Source of the DNA: Winogradskyella marina
GTDB taxonomy: Bacteria > Bacteroidota > Bacteroidia > Flavobacteriales > Flavobacteriaceae
Assembly (NCBI RefSeq): GCF_015645385.1
Contig: NZ_JADOET010000004.1
Span: 124,001 to 188,000, forward strand
DNA: 64,000 nt
Reading direction: 5' to 3'
In this document: positions 27,631 through 34,837 of the stretch, in pieces
Layout of the letters: each line of letters starts with the position of its first letter
Numbering within the stretch: position 1 is the first letter of the stretch
Notes under the pieces: generated by a model
Seen by the model: the letters and a program-made list of their open reading frames with translations, nothing else
Told to the model about the DNA's origin: nothing
Databases searched by the model: none
Program-made: the position numbers and the translations under genes

Positions 27631-29106
27631 ATGAAAATGCAAGACAACGACGAACTAAGTGAGATCCAACTCGAAGATCAAAAAATTATAGATAATAAAG
27701 AACTTAGTTTTCTTGAAGCCCTCATTCCTGTTGTCATTTTAGTAGGACTATTAGCTTATAACATTTTTTTTGTTGAAGATCAAGAATGGTTTGGTGGTTA
27801 CACCAATCAAATCATCTTATTAATTGGTGGCGGAATCGCAGCTGGTGTTGGTTTTTTTAATAAAGTGAGTCTTACAACCATGCTAAAAGAGGTTTGGGAA
27901 AACCTTAAAAGCGTTTTTGTGCCTATTATGATTTTGTTTTTGGTCGGAGCACTGTCCGGTACGTGGTTAGTGAGCGGAGTGATTCCCGCCATGGTTTATT
28001 ATGGCTTACAAGTCTTAAGTCCTGAAATATTTCTACCAGCTTCTGTTATTATTGCCGCTGTAATATCCATCGCAACTGGAAGTTCTTGGACCACCTCTGC
28101 TACTGTTGGTATTGCTTTAGTTGGCATTGGAACTGCCTTAGGTATTAATCCAGGGATGATTGCTGGTGCTGTAATATCTGGCGCTTACTTTGGAGATAAA
28201 ATGTCTCCATTAAGTGATACCACCAATTTAGCTCCTGCCATGGCTGGTACCGATTTATTTACGCATATTAAATATATGGCCTATACAACAGTGCCAACAA
28301 TTACCATAACTCTAATTTTTTTCGGAGTTATCAGTTTCAATATAGACCCAACAGGAAATGCAGATATCAGTAACCTTCTTAACTCAATAAAACAAACGTT
28401 TAATATCTCACCGTGGTTATTTTTAGTCCCTGTTATAGTCGTTGCCTTAATCTTACTAAAAGCAAAACCTTTGGCAGCATTAGGTTCTGGGATTGTGTTA
28501 GCTATTATATTCGCTTTCGTTTTTCAGGGACACGTATTAGAAAGCTTATCCGATTCTAATATCACATCAATTGTAAATTCAATACTTATTGAAACTTCAG
28601 TTGTTACAGACAACGAAAAATTAAACGATCTCTTCTCAGCTGGCGGTATGGAAGGCATGTTGTGGACCATTTACCTCATTGTTTGCGCCATGGTTTTTGG
28701 AGGTGTAATGGATGGCATCGGAGCCTTATCTAGAATCACAAAAGCCTTGTTATCTGTTGCGACGTCTGTTTTTGGATTATTTGCTAGTACTGTAGGAAGT
28801 TGTATAGGACTTAATATTGTGGCTTCAGATCAATATTTAGCGATTGTAATTCCAGGTAAAATGTTTAAACAAGCCTATGAAGACAGAGGCTTAGCACCAG
28901 AAAACTTAAGTCGTACACTTGAAGATTCTGGAACCGTAACCTCTGTTCTTATTCCTTGGAACACCTGTGGTGCTTACCAAAGTGGTGTTTTAGGTGTTGG
29001 TGTGGGCGAATACATTGGCTATGCCATTTTTAACTGGCTAAGTCCGTTCACAACTTTAGTTTTTGCTGCATTTAGAATTAAAATTAAGATGCTAAAAAAT
29101 AAATAG
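27631..29106 (+). CDS. nhaC: Na+/H+ antiporter NhaC family
   Basis: A 491-residue inner-membrane antiporter with about eleven to twelve hydrophobic segments. The family core is visible: SIATGSSWTTSATVGIALVG, SGAYFGDKMSPLSDTTNLAP and the second-half counterpart CIGLNIVASDQYLAIVIPGK. A short acidic N-terminus precedes the first helix. NhaC-type proteins exchange Na+ for H+; some relatives carry dicarboxylates, so the ion specificity is by family. No adjacent gene suggests a different substrate. Confidence 0.92.
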   Translation: MKMQDNDELSEIQLEDQKIIDNKELSFLEALIPVVILVGLLAYNIFFVEDQEWFGGYTNQIILLIGGGIAAGVGFFNKVSLTTMLKEVWENLKSVFVPIMILFLVGALSGTWLVSGVIPAMVYYGLQVLSPEIFLPASVIIAAVISIATGSSWTTSATVGIALVGIGTALGINPGMIAGAVISGAYFGDKMSPLSDTTNLAPAMAGTDLFTHIKYMAYTTVPTITITLIFFGVISFNIDPTGNADISNLLNSIKQTFNISPWLFLVPVIVVALILLKAKPLAALGSGIVLAIIFAFVFQGHVLESLSDSNITSIVNSILIETSVVTDNEKLNDLFSAGGMEGMLWTIYLIVCAMVFGGVMDGIGALSRITKALLSVATSVFGLFASTVGSCIGLNIVASDQYLAIVIPGKMFKQAYEDRGLAPENLSRTLEDSGTVTSVLIPWNTCGAYQSGVLGVGVGEYIGYAIFNWLSPFTTLVFAAFRIKIKMLKNK

Positions 29107-29201
29107 TTTTTAATTATCACAATTAAAAATCGCCATAGCTAAAATCTATTGCTTTATTAAAATTTAAAATTTACTTAACGCATTATTTCACTAATGAAAG
29201 G

Positions 29202-29209
29202 TATCTTTG
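29202..29209 (+). promoter_or_regulatory. -7 element of the peroxiredoxin gene, TATCTTTG
   Basis: A perfect TAnnTTTG match 37 bp upstream of the ATG at 29247. Confidence 0.5.
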
Positions 29210-29246
29210 TAGTAGAAAATAATTAACCATTTAAAACTATAAAAAT

Positions 29247-29885
29247 ATGGCATTAGTAGGAAGACAATTCCCAGATTTAGAAGTAAACGCAATGAATGAA
29301 ATGGGCGATACTTTTAAGGTAAATGTATTAGAAGAAGCAAAAAACAACAATAAAAAAGTAGTCCTTTTTTGGTATCCAAAAGATTTCACTTTTGTTTGCC
29401 CAACAGAATTACATGCTTTCCAAGCAGCACAAAGTGAATTCGAAAAAAGAAACACTATCGTTATTGGTGCATCTTGTGATACTGCAGAAGTTCACTTTGC
29501 ATGGTTAAGCACCTCTAAAGATAATGGAGGGATTGAAGGCGTAACCTACCCAATATTAGCAGACTCTAACCGTAACTTAGCGTCAGCATTAGGTATTTTA
29601 GATACATTTAATGAGCAATTTGATGAAGAAACAGGATTAGTAACTGTTGAAGGTGACAACGTAACTTACAGAGCAACTTACATCATTGATGAAGAAGGAA
29701 CAATTCAACATGAAAGCGTTAACAACATGCCATTAGGTAGAAACGTTAACGAATATTTGAGAATTATCGATGCGTTAACGCATGTACAAGAAAAAGGAGA
29801 GGTTTGTCCTGCAAACTGGGAAGAAGGTAAAGATGCTATGCAAGCCAATGCTAAGGGAACTGCTGAATACTTAGCGTCTCATTAA
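29247..29885 (+). CDS. Typical 2-Cys peroxiredoxin (AhpC/Prx1 group)
   Basis: A 212-residue thiol peroxidase reducing hydrogen peroxide and organic hydroperoxides. The peroxidatic Cys51 is in FTFVCPTELHAF, the resolving Cys is near 187 in GEVCPANW, and the supporting Arg/Thr environment is intact. It lies upstream of a thioredoxin-like protein and DUF6952, which probably form its redox partners or accessory factors. A hairpin follows the gene. Confidence 0.95.
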   Translation: MALVGRQFPDLEVNAMNEMGDTFKVNVLEEAKNNNKKVVLFWYPKDFTFVCPTELHAFQAAQSEFEKRNTIVIGASCDTAEVHFAWLSTSKDNGGIEGVTYPILADSNRNLASALGILDTFNEQFDEETGLVTVEGDNVTYRATYIIDEEGTIQHESVNNMPLGRNVNEYLRIIDALTHVQEKGEVCPANWEEGKDAMQANAKGTAEYLASH

Positions 29886-29898
29886 TAGCTAATTTTAG

Positions 29899-29932
29899 AC
29901 CTGACAGGTTTTAAAAATCTGTCAGGTTTATA
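29899..29932 (+). terminator. Hairpin after the peroxiredoxin gene
   Basis: ACCTGACAG and its complement CTGTCAGGT enclose an 11-base loop, followed by a short T-rich stretch. The CTGTCAGGTT half recurs at 30263, and GTCAGGTT again at 30294. It may attenuate rather than end the transcript. Confidence 0.6.
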
Positions 29933-29946
29933 AAAAAAATCAAACT

Positions 29947-30255
29947 ATGATACAAGAATTAGAACAAGATAATCTTCAAGATATTATCAATGGTAATGAT
30001 ACAGTAATCGTTCAGTATTCTGCGACATGGTGTGGCAATTGTCGTATAATGAAACCTAAATTTAAGAAGTTAGCAACAGAAAATGAAGGTGCAACGTTTG
30101 TTATCGCTGATGCAGAAAAGTTTCCTGAAAGTAGAAAATTAGCAAGTGTTGACAATTTACCAACCTTTGCAACATTTAAAAGTGGCGAATTTAAAAGCCA
30201 AGTTCAAACCAATAAGTTCGATGTTTTAAAAGAATTGGTAGACGACGCCGTGTAA
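29947..30255 (+). CDS. Thioredoxin family protein
   Basis: A 102-residue single-domain thioredoxin with active site WCGNC (Cys29 and Cys32) in YSATWCGNCRIMKPKFKKLA and the cis-proline loop NLPTFATF. No signal peptide, so cytoplasmic. It lies 61 bp after the peroxiredoxin gene and is the likely reductant or partner of that enzyme. GN replaces the classical GP in the active site, which should change its redox potential. Confidence 0.93.
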   Translation: MIQELEQDNLQDIINGNDTVIVQYSATWCGNCRIMKPKFKKLATENEGATFVIADAEKFPESRKLASVDNLPTFATFKSGEFKSQVQTNKFDVLKELVDDAV

Positions 30256-30291
30256 CATAAGTCTGTCAGGTTAAGCAAAACACAACAAAAG

Positions 30292-30318
30292 TTGTCAGGT
30301 TGAGCGCAGTCGAAACCT
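30292..30318. repeat. Dispersed repeat GGTTGAGCGCAGTCGAAACC
   Basis: The motif TTGAGCGCAGTCGAAACCT lies between the thioredoxin and DUF6952 genes. Related copies occur at 22832 and, as an inverted pair, at 58895-58955. Confidence 0.6.
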
Positions 30319-30346
30319 CTCAAACAACACAAAACACCACTAGCAC

Positions 30347-30604
30347 ATGAAACTACCTGTAATAAAACACTTAACGCAATTCATTGAAGACAATGATGAA
30401 GATTACATCGTTGAAACTATTGAAACTTTAGAGCACTTAACAGAAGTGCCGTCACTTAAAGATGAAGAATTAGACGTTATTGGAGAACTTATTTCTAATA
30501 TGTACGGAGCTATTGAAGTCCATAAAATGATTAAAGATGGTGCTACTAAAAAAGATGCTGTTAACGACTTTATGAAACGCGTTTTAGGCTCTATTGATAA
30601 GTAA
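30347..30604 (+). CDS. DUF6952 family protein
   Basis: An 85-residue, largely helical acidic protein (LPVIKHLTQFIEDNDEDYIV and later MYGAIEVHKMIKDGATKKDA). I recognise it as the DUF6952 type found beside peroxiredoxin and thioredoxin genes in Flavobacteriaceae. There is no Cys, so it is not itself a thiol enzyme; an accessory or regulatory role in the peroxide response is inferred. Confidence 0.75.
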   Translation: MKLPVIKHLTQFIEDNDEDYIVETIETLEHLTEVPSLKDEELDVIGELISNMYGAIEVHKMIKDGATKKDAVNDFMKRVLGSIDK

Positions 30605-30630
30605 GTAGAAAAAGAAAAATTATCGAAAAT

Positions 30631-30662
30631 AAAAACCACTTGGCGATAGCTTGGTGGTTTTT
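30631..30662 (+). terminator. Terminator of the peroxiredoxin cluster
   Basis: AAAAACCAC pairs with GTGGTTTTT across a 14-base loop, 26 bp after the DUF6952 stop. The paired end doubles as the T run. Confidence 0.75.
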
Positions 30663-30903
30663 GCATTTTATAGGGTTTTGGAATATGAATTTTGAGCATT
30701 ACGGTTTACCGTAAGCACTTTTTACTAGAACCGTTTATCTTGGCTGTTGAATACGAGACCTATACGTAACTTTACGTATTGATTTTTGAGGTAAAAGAGT
30801 TAGATTTGTTATTGTTACCTCAGAAAGATGAGTAACCTATTATAATAGGTTTTATATATGGGGTCTGAATGATAAATATTTATATATAACACGTTGCCAC
30901 ACA
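30663..30903. other. Hairpin-rich spacer and left boundary of the accessory stretch
   Basis: No gene-like ORF. Several inverted repeats are visible: TTACGG/CCGTAA (30699-30714), TGAGGTAA/TTACCTCA (about 30787-30822) and the perfect palindrome AACCTATTATAATAGGTT (30834-30851). It ends with ACACGTTGCCACAC, whose core GTTGCCACAC (30893-30902) is the inverse of GTGTGGCAAC at 31664-31673 beyond the next two genes. Confidence 0.6.
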
Positions 30904-30913
30904 TTTGAAAAAA

Positions 30914-31363
30914 ATGGAGATATTTAATAAATTCAGAGAAAGGTTTGATAAAAACGATGATTTAGAAAAAGCGTCTGAATCTCATATTGAAAAACTAAAA
31001 GCGGAATTAAATATAATAATTCCAAATCAAGTCAAGTTGTTCCTAACTGAATATGGAAATATCTATTCACCAGAAATTTTGGACTTAATAGTTGATAACG
31101 AAATTGACCTTTGGGATATTCAAGAATTTTGGACAACCGAAAGAATAATTTACGATAAACAAAACGAATGGACTGCTCAACTTTCAGTTGATTTAATACC
31201 ATTTGCATCTGACAGTATGGGAAATATTTTTGGCTTTTTAACTGCCGAACTGAATGAAGAAAAACAAAGCTGTTCTGTTCATTTTTTCGACCACGATTTT
31301 AATACAGTCGAGAAAATAGCCAACTCATTTTCGGAATGGATTGACCAATATAATCGAATTTAA
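30914..31363 (+). CDS. SMI1/KNR4 (SUKH) family protein
   Basis: A 149-residue soluble protein with the SUKH pattern: an N-terminal helix pair (KLKAELNIIIPNQVKLFLTE) leading to YGNIYSPEIL, then a beta core with LIPFASDSMGNIFGF and a final helix. SUKH proteins are often immunity proteins for secreted or contact-delivered nuclease toxins (family knowledge). No toxin is adjacent. ATG 30914 is chosen over TTG 30905. It ends one base before the next gene. Confidence 0.8.
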   Translation: MEIFNKFRERFDKNDDLEKASESHIEKLKAELNIIIPNQVKLFLTEYGNIYSPEILDLIVDNEIDLWDIQEFWTTERIIYDKQNEWTAQLSVDLIPFASDSMGNIFGFLTAELNEEKQSCSVHFFDHDFNTVEKIANSFSEWIDQYNRI

Positions 31364-31364
31364 T

Positions 31365-31646
31365 ATGGCTCAACTTGAACAATACTATAAAGGACAAGGC
31401 AGTTGGGAAAGGTTTTTAGCCATATTTGGTGATGATTGGACAAATTCTGAATTTCAAAAAAAACTTCTCTCGAAAGTAGATAACCGCATTGATTTCGCAA
31501 AAGTCATTTATTATTATATTGGAGAAACAAGTTTAGATTGGTTAGATAAAAATATTCCAGCATTAGATAATTTGACACCAATGGAATGTTTAAAATCAGA
31601 AAGACTAATTAATCGATTAAAAGTGTGTCTAATGAGAATGCATTGA
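31365..31646 (+). CDS. Small protein with Xre/MbcA/ParS-like toxin-binding fold
   Basis: A 93-residue protein starting MAQLEQYYKGQGSWERFLAI. Its C-terminal part LDWLDKNIPALDNLTPMECL, followed by a final helix, resembles the toxin-binding domain of Xre/MbcA/ParS antitoxins, but no DNA-binding helix-turn-helix precedes it and no RES-type toxin follows. One base separates it from the SUKH gene, so the two form a pair. The match is by pattern only. Confidence 0.6.
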   Translation: MAQLEQYYKGQGSWERFLAIFGDDWTNSEFQKKLLSKVDNRIDFAKVIYYYIGETSLDWLDKNIPALDNLTPMECLKSERLINRLKVCLMRMH

Positions 31647-31663
31647 AAACTGAAAATAAAAAC

Positions 31664-31800
31664 GTGTGGCAACACCGTGTATAATTCATTGCTGGTTATA
31701 GCCTACTTACGAAAGTCCTCGCGAACTTTCTATCTGTGATTTATTTGCTAACTTTAGTGCTTAAACACGCAACTAACCATACATAAACACGTAGCCAATT
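31664..31800. repeat. Imperfect palindromic element (cassette-boundary-like)
   Basis: The element starts GTGTGGCAACACCGTGTATA and ends CATAAACACGTAGCC, which are imperfect inverses. Inside is the hairpin GAAAGTCCTCGCGAACTTTC and the stretch GTGCTTAAACACGCAACTA. I recall closely similar sequences between genes in many Flavobacteriaceae. The structure, long imperfect arms around a variable centre, is like an integron attC site or a non-autonomous mobile element. No integrase is in the window. Confidence 0.55.
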
Positions 31801-31854
31801 TGCAAAAATCACTCAATGCGTTAAGGTCCGGAATACACCAACGACAAATAGAAT

Positions 31855-32403
31855 ATGAATAATATAATAGTCGACTTAAAAACTGAAAATAATTTTGCGT
31901 TTGGAAAGTTGTACCAAGATAATTTTGGTAAAATTTCAAATTTCGTGCAAAACAACAGCGGAAATCTAGCCGATGCAGAAGACCTTTTTCAGGAAGCAAT
32001 GATGGTGCTTGTTGAAAAACTTCGTCAAGATGATTTTCAATTGACGGCTTCAATAGATACATATGTCTATGCCATTTGTAAAAATCTATGGTTCAAAAAG
32101 CTTCGAGACAAAAATTATGAACTTTCCGTTGACGAATTACAATCTTTTGACTTCTTAACCTCAATTAATGATTCCATTGAAGAGGAAAAAACGTATTTAG
32201 AAAAACTAAAAGGGTACTTACTTAAAATAACAGACCATTGTAACCGACTTATTCACGACATTTTTTTCAAAGAAAAAGCCATAGACCAAATTCAAAAAGA
32301 TTATGGCTACTCTACGCGACATAACGCTCAAAATCAAAAACATAAGTGTGTTGAACAAATCAGAAAAGTAAAGGAGGAAGACAAGCAAAAACAAAAAATA
32401 TAA
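31855..32403 (+). CDS. Sigma-70 family (ECF-like) sigma factor
   Basis: A 182-residue protein. Region 2 is recognisable (FGKLYQDNFGKISNFVQNN, AEDLFQEAMMVLVEKL, IDTYVYAICKNLWFKKLRDK), and a weaker region 4 follows (RLIHDIFFKEKAIDQIQKDY, then STRHNAQNQKHKCVEQIRK), which resembles the divergent sigma factors of Bacteroidota. No anti-sigma gene is adjacent. A terminator follows immediately, so it is separate from the YceI operon, though it could control it. Confidence 0.8.
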   Translation: MNNIIVDLKTENNFAFGKLYQDNFGKISNFVQNNSGNLADAEDLFQEAMMVLVEKLRQDDFQLTASIDTYVYAICKNLWFKKLRDKNYELSVDELQSFDFLTSINDSIEEEKTYLEKLKGYLLKITDHCNRLIHDIFFKEKAIDQIQKDYGYSTRHNAQNQKHKCVEQIRKVKEEDKQKQKI

Positions 32404-32432
32404 AAAAAATTACCCGACTTGGGTGATTTTTT
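32403..32432 (+). terminator. Terminator of the sigma factor gene
   Basis: An A run plus ATTACCC pairs with GGGTGAT plus a T run, with loop GACTT, starting on the last base of the stop codon. Confidence 0.75.
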
Positions 32433-32498
32433 GAAACTATTGGTATAAAGGTATATATAGTTCATTTTGACTATCATAACTTTTAAAATATTAAAACA

Positions 32499-33101
32499 AT
32501 GGTTTCAACATTTAAAACAATGGTTTTGGCAGTAGCAATTACTGCATTAGGTACACTTTCTGCAAACGCACAAGATGCTACAATGTGGAAAATTGATAAA
32601 TCTCACACGTCTGTTAATTTTTCAATCAACCACTTCTTCTCTTCTGTTCCAGGAAAATTTACTGACTTTGACGGTATGATTCATTTCGACCAAAACAATT
32701 TAAAAGGAAGTAAAGCTGATTTTTCGGTATCTATAAACAGTATAAATACGGATGATGAAAAGAGAGATGAGCACTTAAAATCAAAGGAGTTTTTCGATGC
32801 AAATACGTTTTCTAAAATGACTTTTCAATCTACAAAATTTGAAAAAAAATCAGACAAAGAATATTTAATCCATGGTAAACTAACCATTAAAGACGTTACT
32901 AAAAATATGGTTCTTCCAATGAAGATTACGGGAGAAATGGAACATCCAATGATGGAAGGAACCATCATTTTAGGAGTAGTTATTGATACTACAATCGATA
33001 GAACAGACTACGGAGTTGGTACAGGCGATTGGGCAGCCACTATGGTTGTTGGCGATGAAGTAAAAATTCACATCCCAATGGAGTTAAATCGTAAAAACTA
33101 A
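32499..33101 (+). CDS. YceI family periplasmic protein
   Basis: A 200-residue exported protein with a signal peptide ending LSANAQ. The YceI lipocalin-like barrel begins WKIDKSHTSVNFSINHFF and includes KSKEFFDANTFSKMTFQST and HGKLTIKDVTKNMVLP. YceI proteins bind long polyisoprenoid or other amphiphilic lipids and are linked to acid, osmotic or oxidative stress. First gene of a tight three-gene unit with a peroxiredoxin-like protein (3-bp gap) and a Met-rich membrane protein. Confidence 0.92.
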   Translation: MVSTFKTMVLAVAITALGTLSANAQDATMWKIDKSHTSVNFSINHFFSSVPGKFTDFDGMIHFDQNNLKGSKADFSVSINSINTDDEKRDEHLKSKEFFDANTFSKMTFQSTKFEKKSDKEYLIHGKLTIKDVTKNMVLPMKITGEMEHPMMEGTIILGVVIDTTIDRTDYGVGTGDWAATMVVGDEVKIHIPMELNRKN

Positions 33102-33104
33102 CTT

Positions 33105-33713
33105 ATGAGGCTGTTTTTTAAATCATTATTAGGCATATTTTGTTTTTGGTGTTCAACACCGGTTTCTGCTCAAGCACCCAATAATGCAGAAGATATTTCA
33201 CCTTTACTCATTGGAGAAACAATACCAAGTGCCACTTTACAAGATTCTGATGGAAATCTAACACAACTTAAAAGACTAATAAAGAAAAAGCCTACTATTT
33301 TGGTGTTTTATCGTGGTGGTTGGTGTCCATATTGCAATATGCAACTTTCAGGATTAGTAGATATAGAAAACGATATTTTAGATTTGGGTTATCAGATCGT
33401 TGCGATAAGTCCAGATGATTATAAAAACTTAAAATCTACAAAAAGTAACGACAGTATCAATTACACACTGCTTTCTGACCCAAACGCAAAATTTATCCAA
33501 CAAGTGGGAATTGGCTTTAAAACGCCAACAATGTTGAAAGGTTTTATTGCTGCTAAAAGACAAAAAGGAGATACATCTGAAGTTATGCCAGTACCAACGG
33601 TAATGGTATTAGACAAAGAAGGTAAGATTCTTTTTGAATACATCAACCCAAATTATAAAGAAAGAATCGGAGGTGAAATGCTATTAGCAGTATTAAAAAC
33701 AATAAAAAATTAA
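33105..33713 (+). CDS. Exported peroxiredoxin-like (AhpC/TSA) protein
   Basis: A 202-residue thioredoxin-fold protein with an N-terminal signal sequence ending VSAQ. The active-site segment YRGGWCPYCNMQLSGL holds a CxxC pair, as in peroxiredoxin-like proteins, and PVPTVMVLDKEGKILFEYIN is the usual C-terminal strand. It is probably periplasmic and acts on peroxides or disulfides. Between YceI and the Met-rich membrane protein, with gaps of 3 and 4 bp, so co-translated. Confidence 0.88.
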   Translation: MRLFFKSLLGIFCFWCSTPVSAQAPNNAEDISPLLIGETIPSATLQDSDGNLTQLKRLIKKKPTILVFYRGGWCPYCNMQLSGLVDIENDILDLGYQIVAISPDDYKNLKSTKSNDSINYTLLSDPNAKFIQQVGIGFKTPTMLKGFIAAKRQKGDTSEVMPVPTVMVLDKEGKILFEYINPNYKERIGGEMLLAVLKTIKN

Positions 33714-33717
33714 AATT

Positions 33718-34167
33718 ATGAACAATAGAATTAAAAAATCAGTTTTAGCGGGAATTATAGGTACAGTCATAATGACTGCAGTAATGATGGTAGCTCCAAT
33801 GATGGGAATGCCGAAAATGTCACCACCTAAAATGCTTTCAGGAATGTTAGGAATGCCAGTTTTTATAGGTTGGATAATGCATTTTATGATAGGTATAATC
33901 TTTGCCTTTGCGTACACCTACTTATGTATTTTTAAACATAAAATTAGCAATGTATGGTTAAAAGGAGCAGTATTTGGAATTATTGCCTTTGTAATTGCAC
34001 AGGTTATGATGCGAATAATGGGAATGATGATGCCAATGCCAAAAATGGATGGCTCTATGGTTTTAATGGCAATAGGAAGTTTAATGGGACACGTAATATT
34101 TGGAATGGCAGTTGCTAAAACTGTTGGAGAAGCTTATTGTAATAGTGGAACTTGCAAAACGAAATAA
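33718..34167 (+). CDS. Met-rich multi-pass membrane protein
   Basis: A 149-residue membrane protein with four hydrophobic segments. About 25 of its residues are Met, clustered in loops (MMGMPKMSPPKML; MGMMMPMPKM), and the tail has two Cys (YCNSGTC). It may belong to the DUF6789 type. Met-rich loops suggest copper binding or scavenging of oxidants, which fits the upstream peroxiredoxin-like gene; both roles are inferred. Last gene of the operon. Confidence 0.7.
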   Translation: MNNRIKKSVLAGIIGTVIMTAVMMVAPMMGMPKMSPPKMLSGMLGMPVFIGWIMHFMIGIIFAFAYTYLCIFKHKISNVWLKGAVFGIIAFVIAQVMMRIMGMMMPMPKMDGSMVLMAIGSLMGHVIFGMAVAKTVGEAYCNSGTCKTK

Positions 34168-34170
34168 AAA

Positions 34171-34317
34171 CTGCTTACTACATTGTATAAACGCAATAGC
34201 GGCTTGAGTGCAAACTTAAACCGTTTTTGCGTTTAATTAAGTATATTGCAAATCTAGAAACAGTAATTTTTACTGCGCTACTGCATTTTTATGAGGCCGT
34301 TGGCATTCTTTAAGCAG
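34171..34317. repeat. Second imperfect palindromic element
   Basis: Outer arms CTGCTTA (34171-34177) and TAAGCAG (34311-34317) are perfect inverses. Inner arms GCAATAGCG (near 34193) and CGCTACTGC (near 34276) pair with one mismatch. The centre is AT-rich with further small hairpins. It starts 3 bp after the stop of the Met-rich gene. It is a different sequence family from the element at 31664 but has the same architecture. Confidence 0.55.
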
Positions 34318-34385
34318 ACGAGATAAAAATTAAATATGATTTTAAGCTTGTTTACGGAATCCTAAACTAAATTAAAAACGAAATT

Positions 34386-34583
34386 ATGAACACAAAAATT
34401 AATTGGGTTGTAGAAGGTTTAATATTTGGAATAATTATGTTAGTTTTTTCAAGTATTCTTGATTTGATTGCGGATGACTTTACTTTTGACCGCTTTTGGA
34501 TAAAAATTCTAATTTGGTTGATTGGAGGTTTAGTGTATGGATTATTGATGAAATTATTAAGAGATAGAAAAGCAACGAAATAA
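34386..34583 (+). CDS. Small two-helix membrane protein
   Basis: A 65-residue protein with two hydrophobic helices (VVEGLIFGIIMLVFSSILDL and FWIKILIWLIGGLVYGLLMK) joined by an acidic loop, with a basic tail. I do not recognise a named family. It lies alone between palindromic elements. Confidence 0.6.
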   Translation: MNTKINWVVEGLIFGIIMLVFSSILDLIADDFTFDRFWIKILIWLIGGLVYGLLMKLLRDRKATK

Positions 34584-34672
34584 AATAAATTTCAGGTTTA
34601 ATATATTTAAAAATACTTAAATCAACTGATTGCAGTAGTGCTCACTCAATCGGAATTTAAAAATAGCACATA

Positions 34673-34837
34673 ATGAGAAAAAGAACGTTTGATATCATTT
34701 TTATCGTTTTATCAACAGGAATATTAATATTATTATCTGAATATGGCGTTTTAGAAAACTATATCGCTTTTTCGATACTTCCTATTATAATTGCATATTT
34801 CTTAGGGCAATATTCTGAAAGAAAATTTAGGAATTAA
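34673..34837 (+). CDS. 54-residue membrane protein
   Basis: From ATG 34673 the frame gives MRKRTFDIIFIVLSTGILIL, a short loop and a second hydrophobic segment ending YFLGQYSERKFRN with TAA at 34835-34837. Two predicted membrane helices with a positive-inside pattern (MRKR, SERKFRN). Family unknown; it is too short to be certain it is expressed. Confidence 0.5.
   Translation: MRKRTFDIIFIVLSTGILILLSEYGVLENYIAFSILPIIIAYFLGQYSERKFRN

Noticed and set aside
31754..32062. Reverse-strand 102-codon ORF over the palindrome and the sigma gene
   Set aside because: It is antisense to a clear sigma factor gene and runs through a palindromic element; no protein features.
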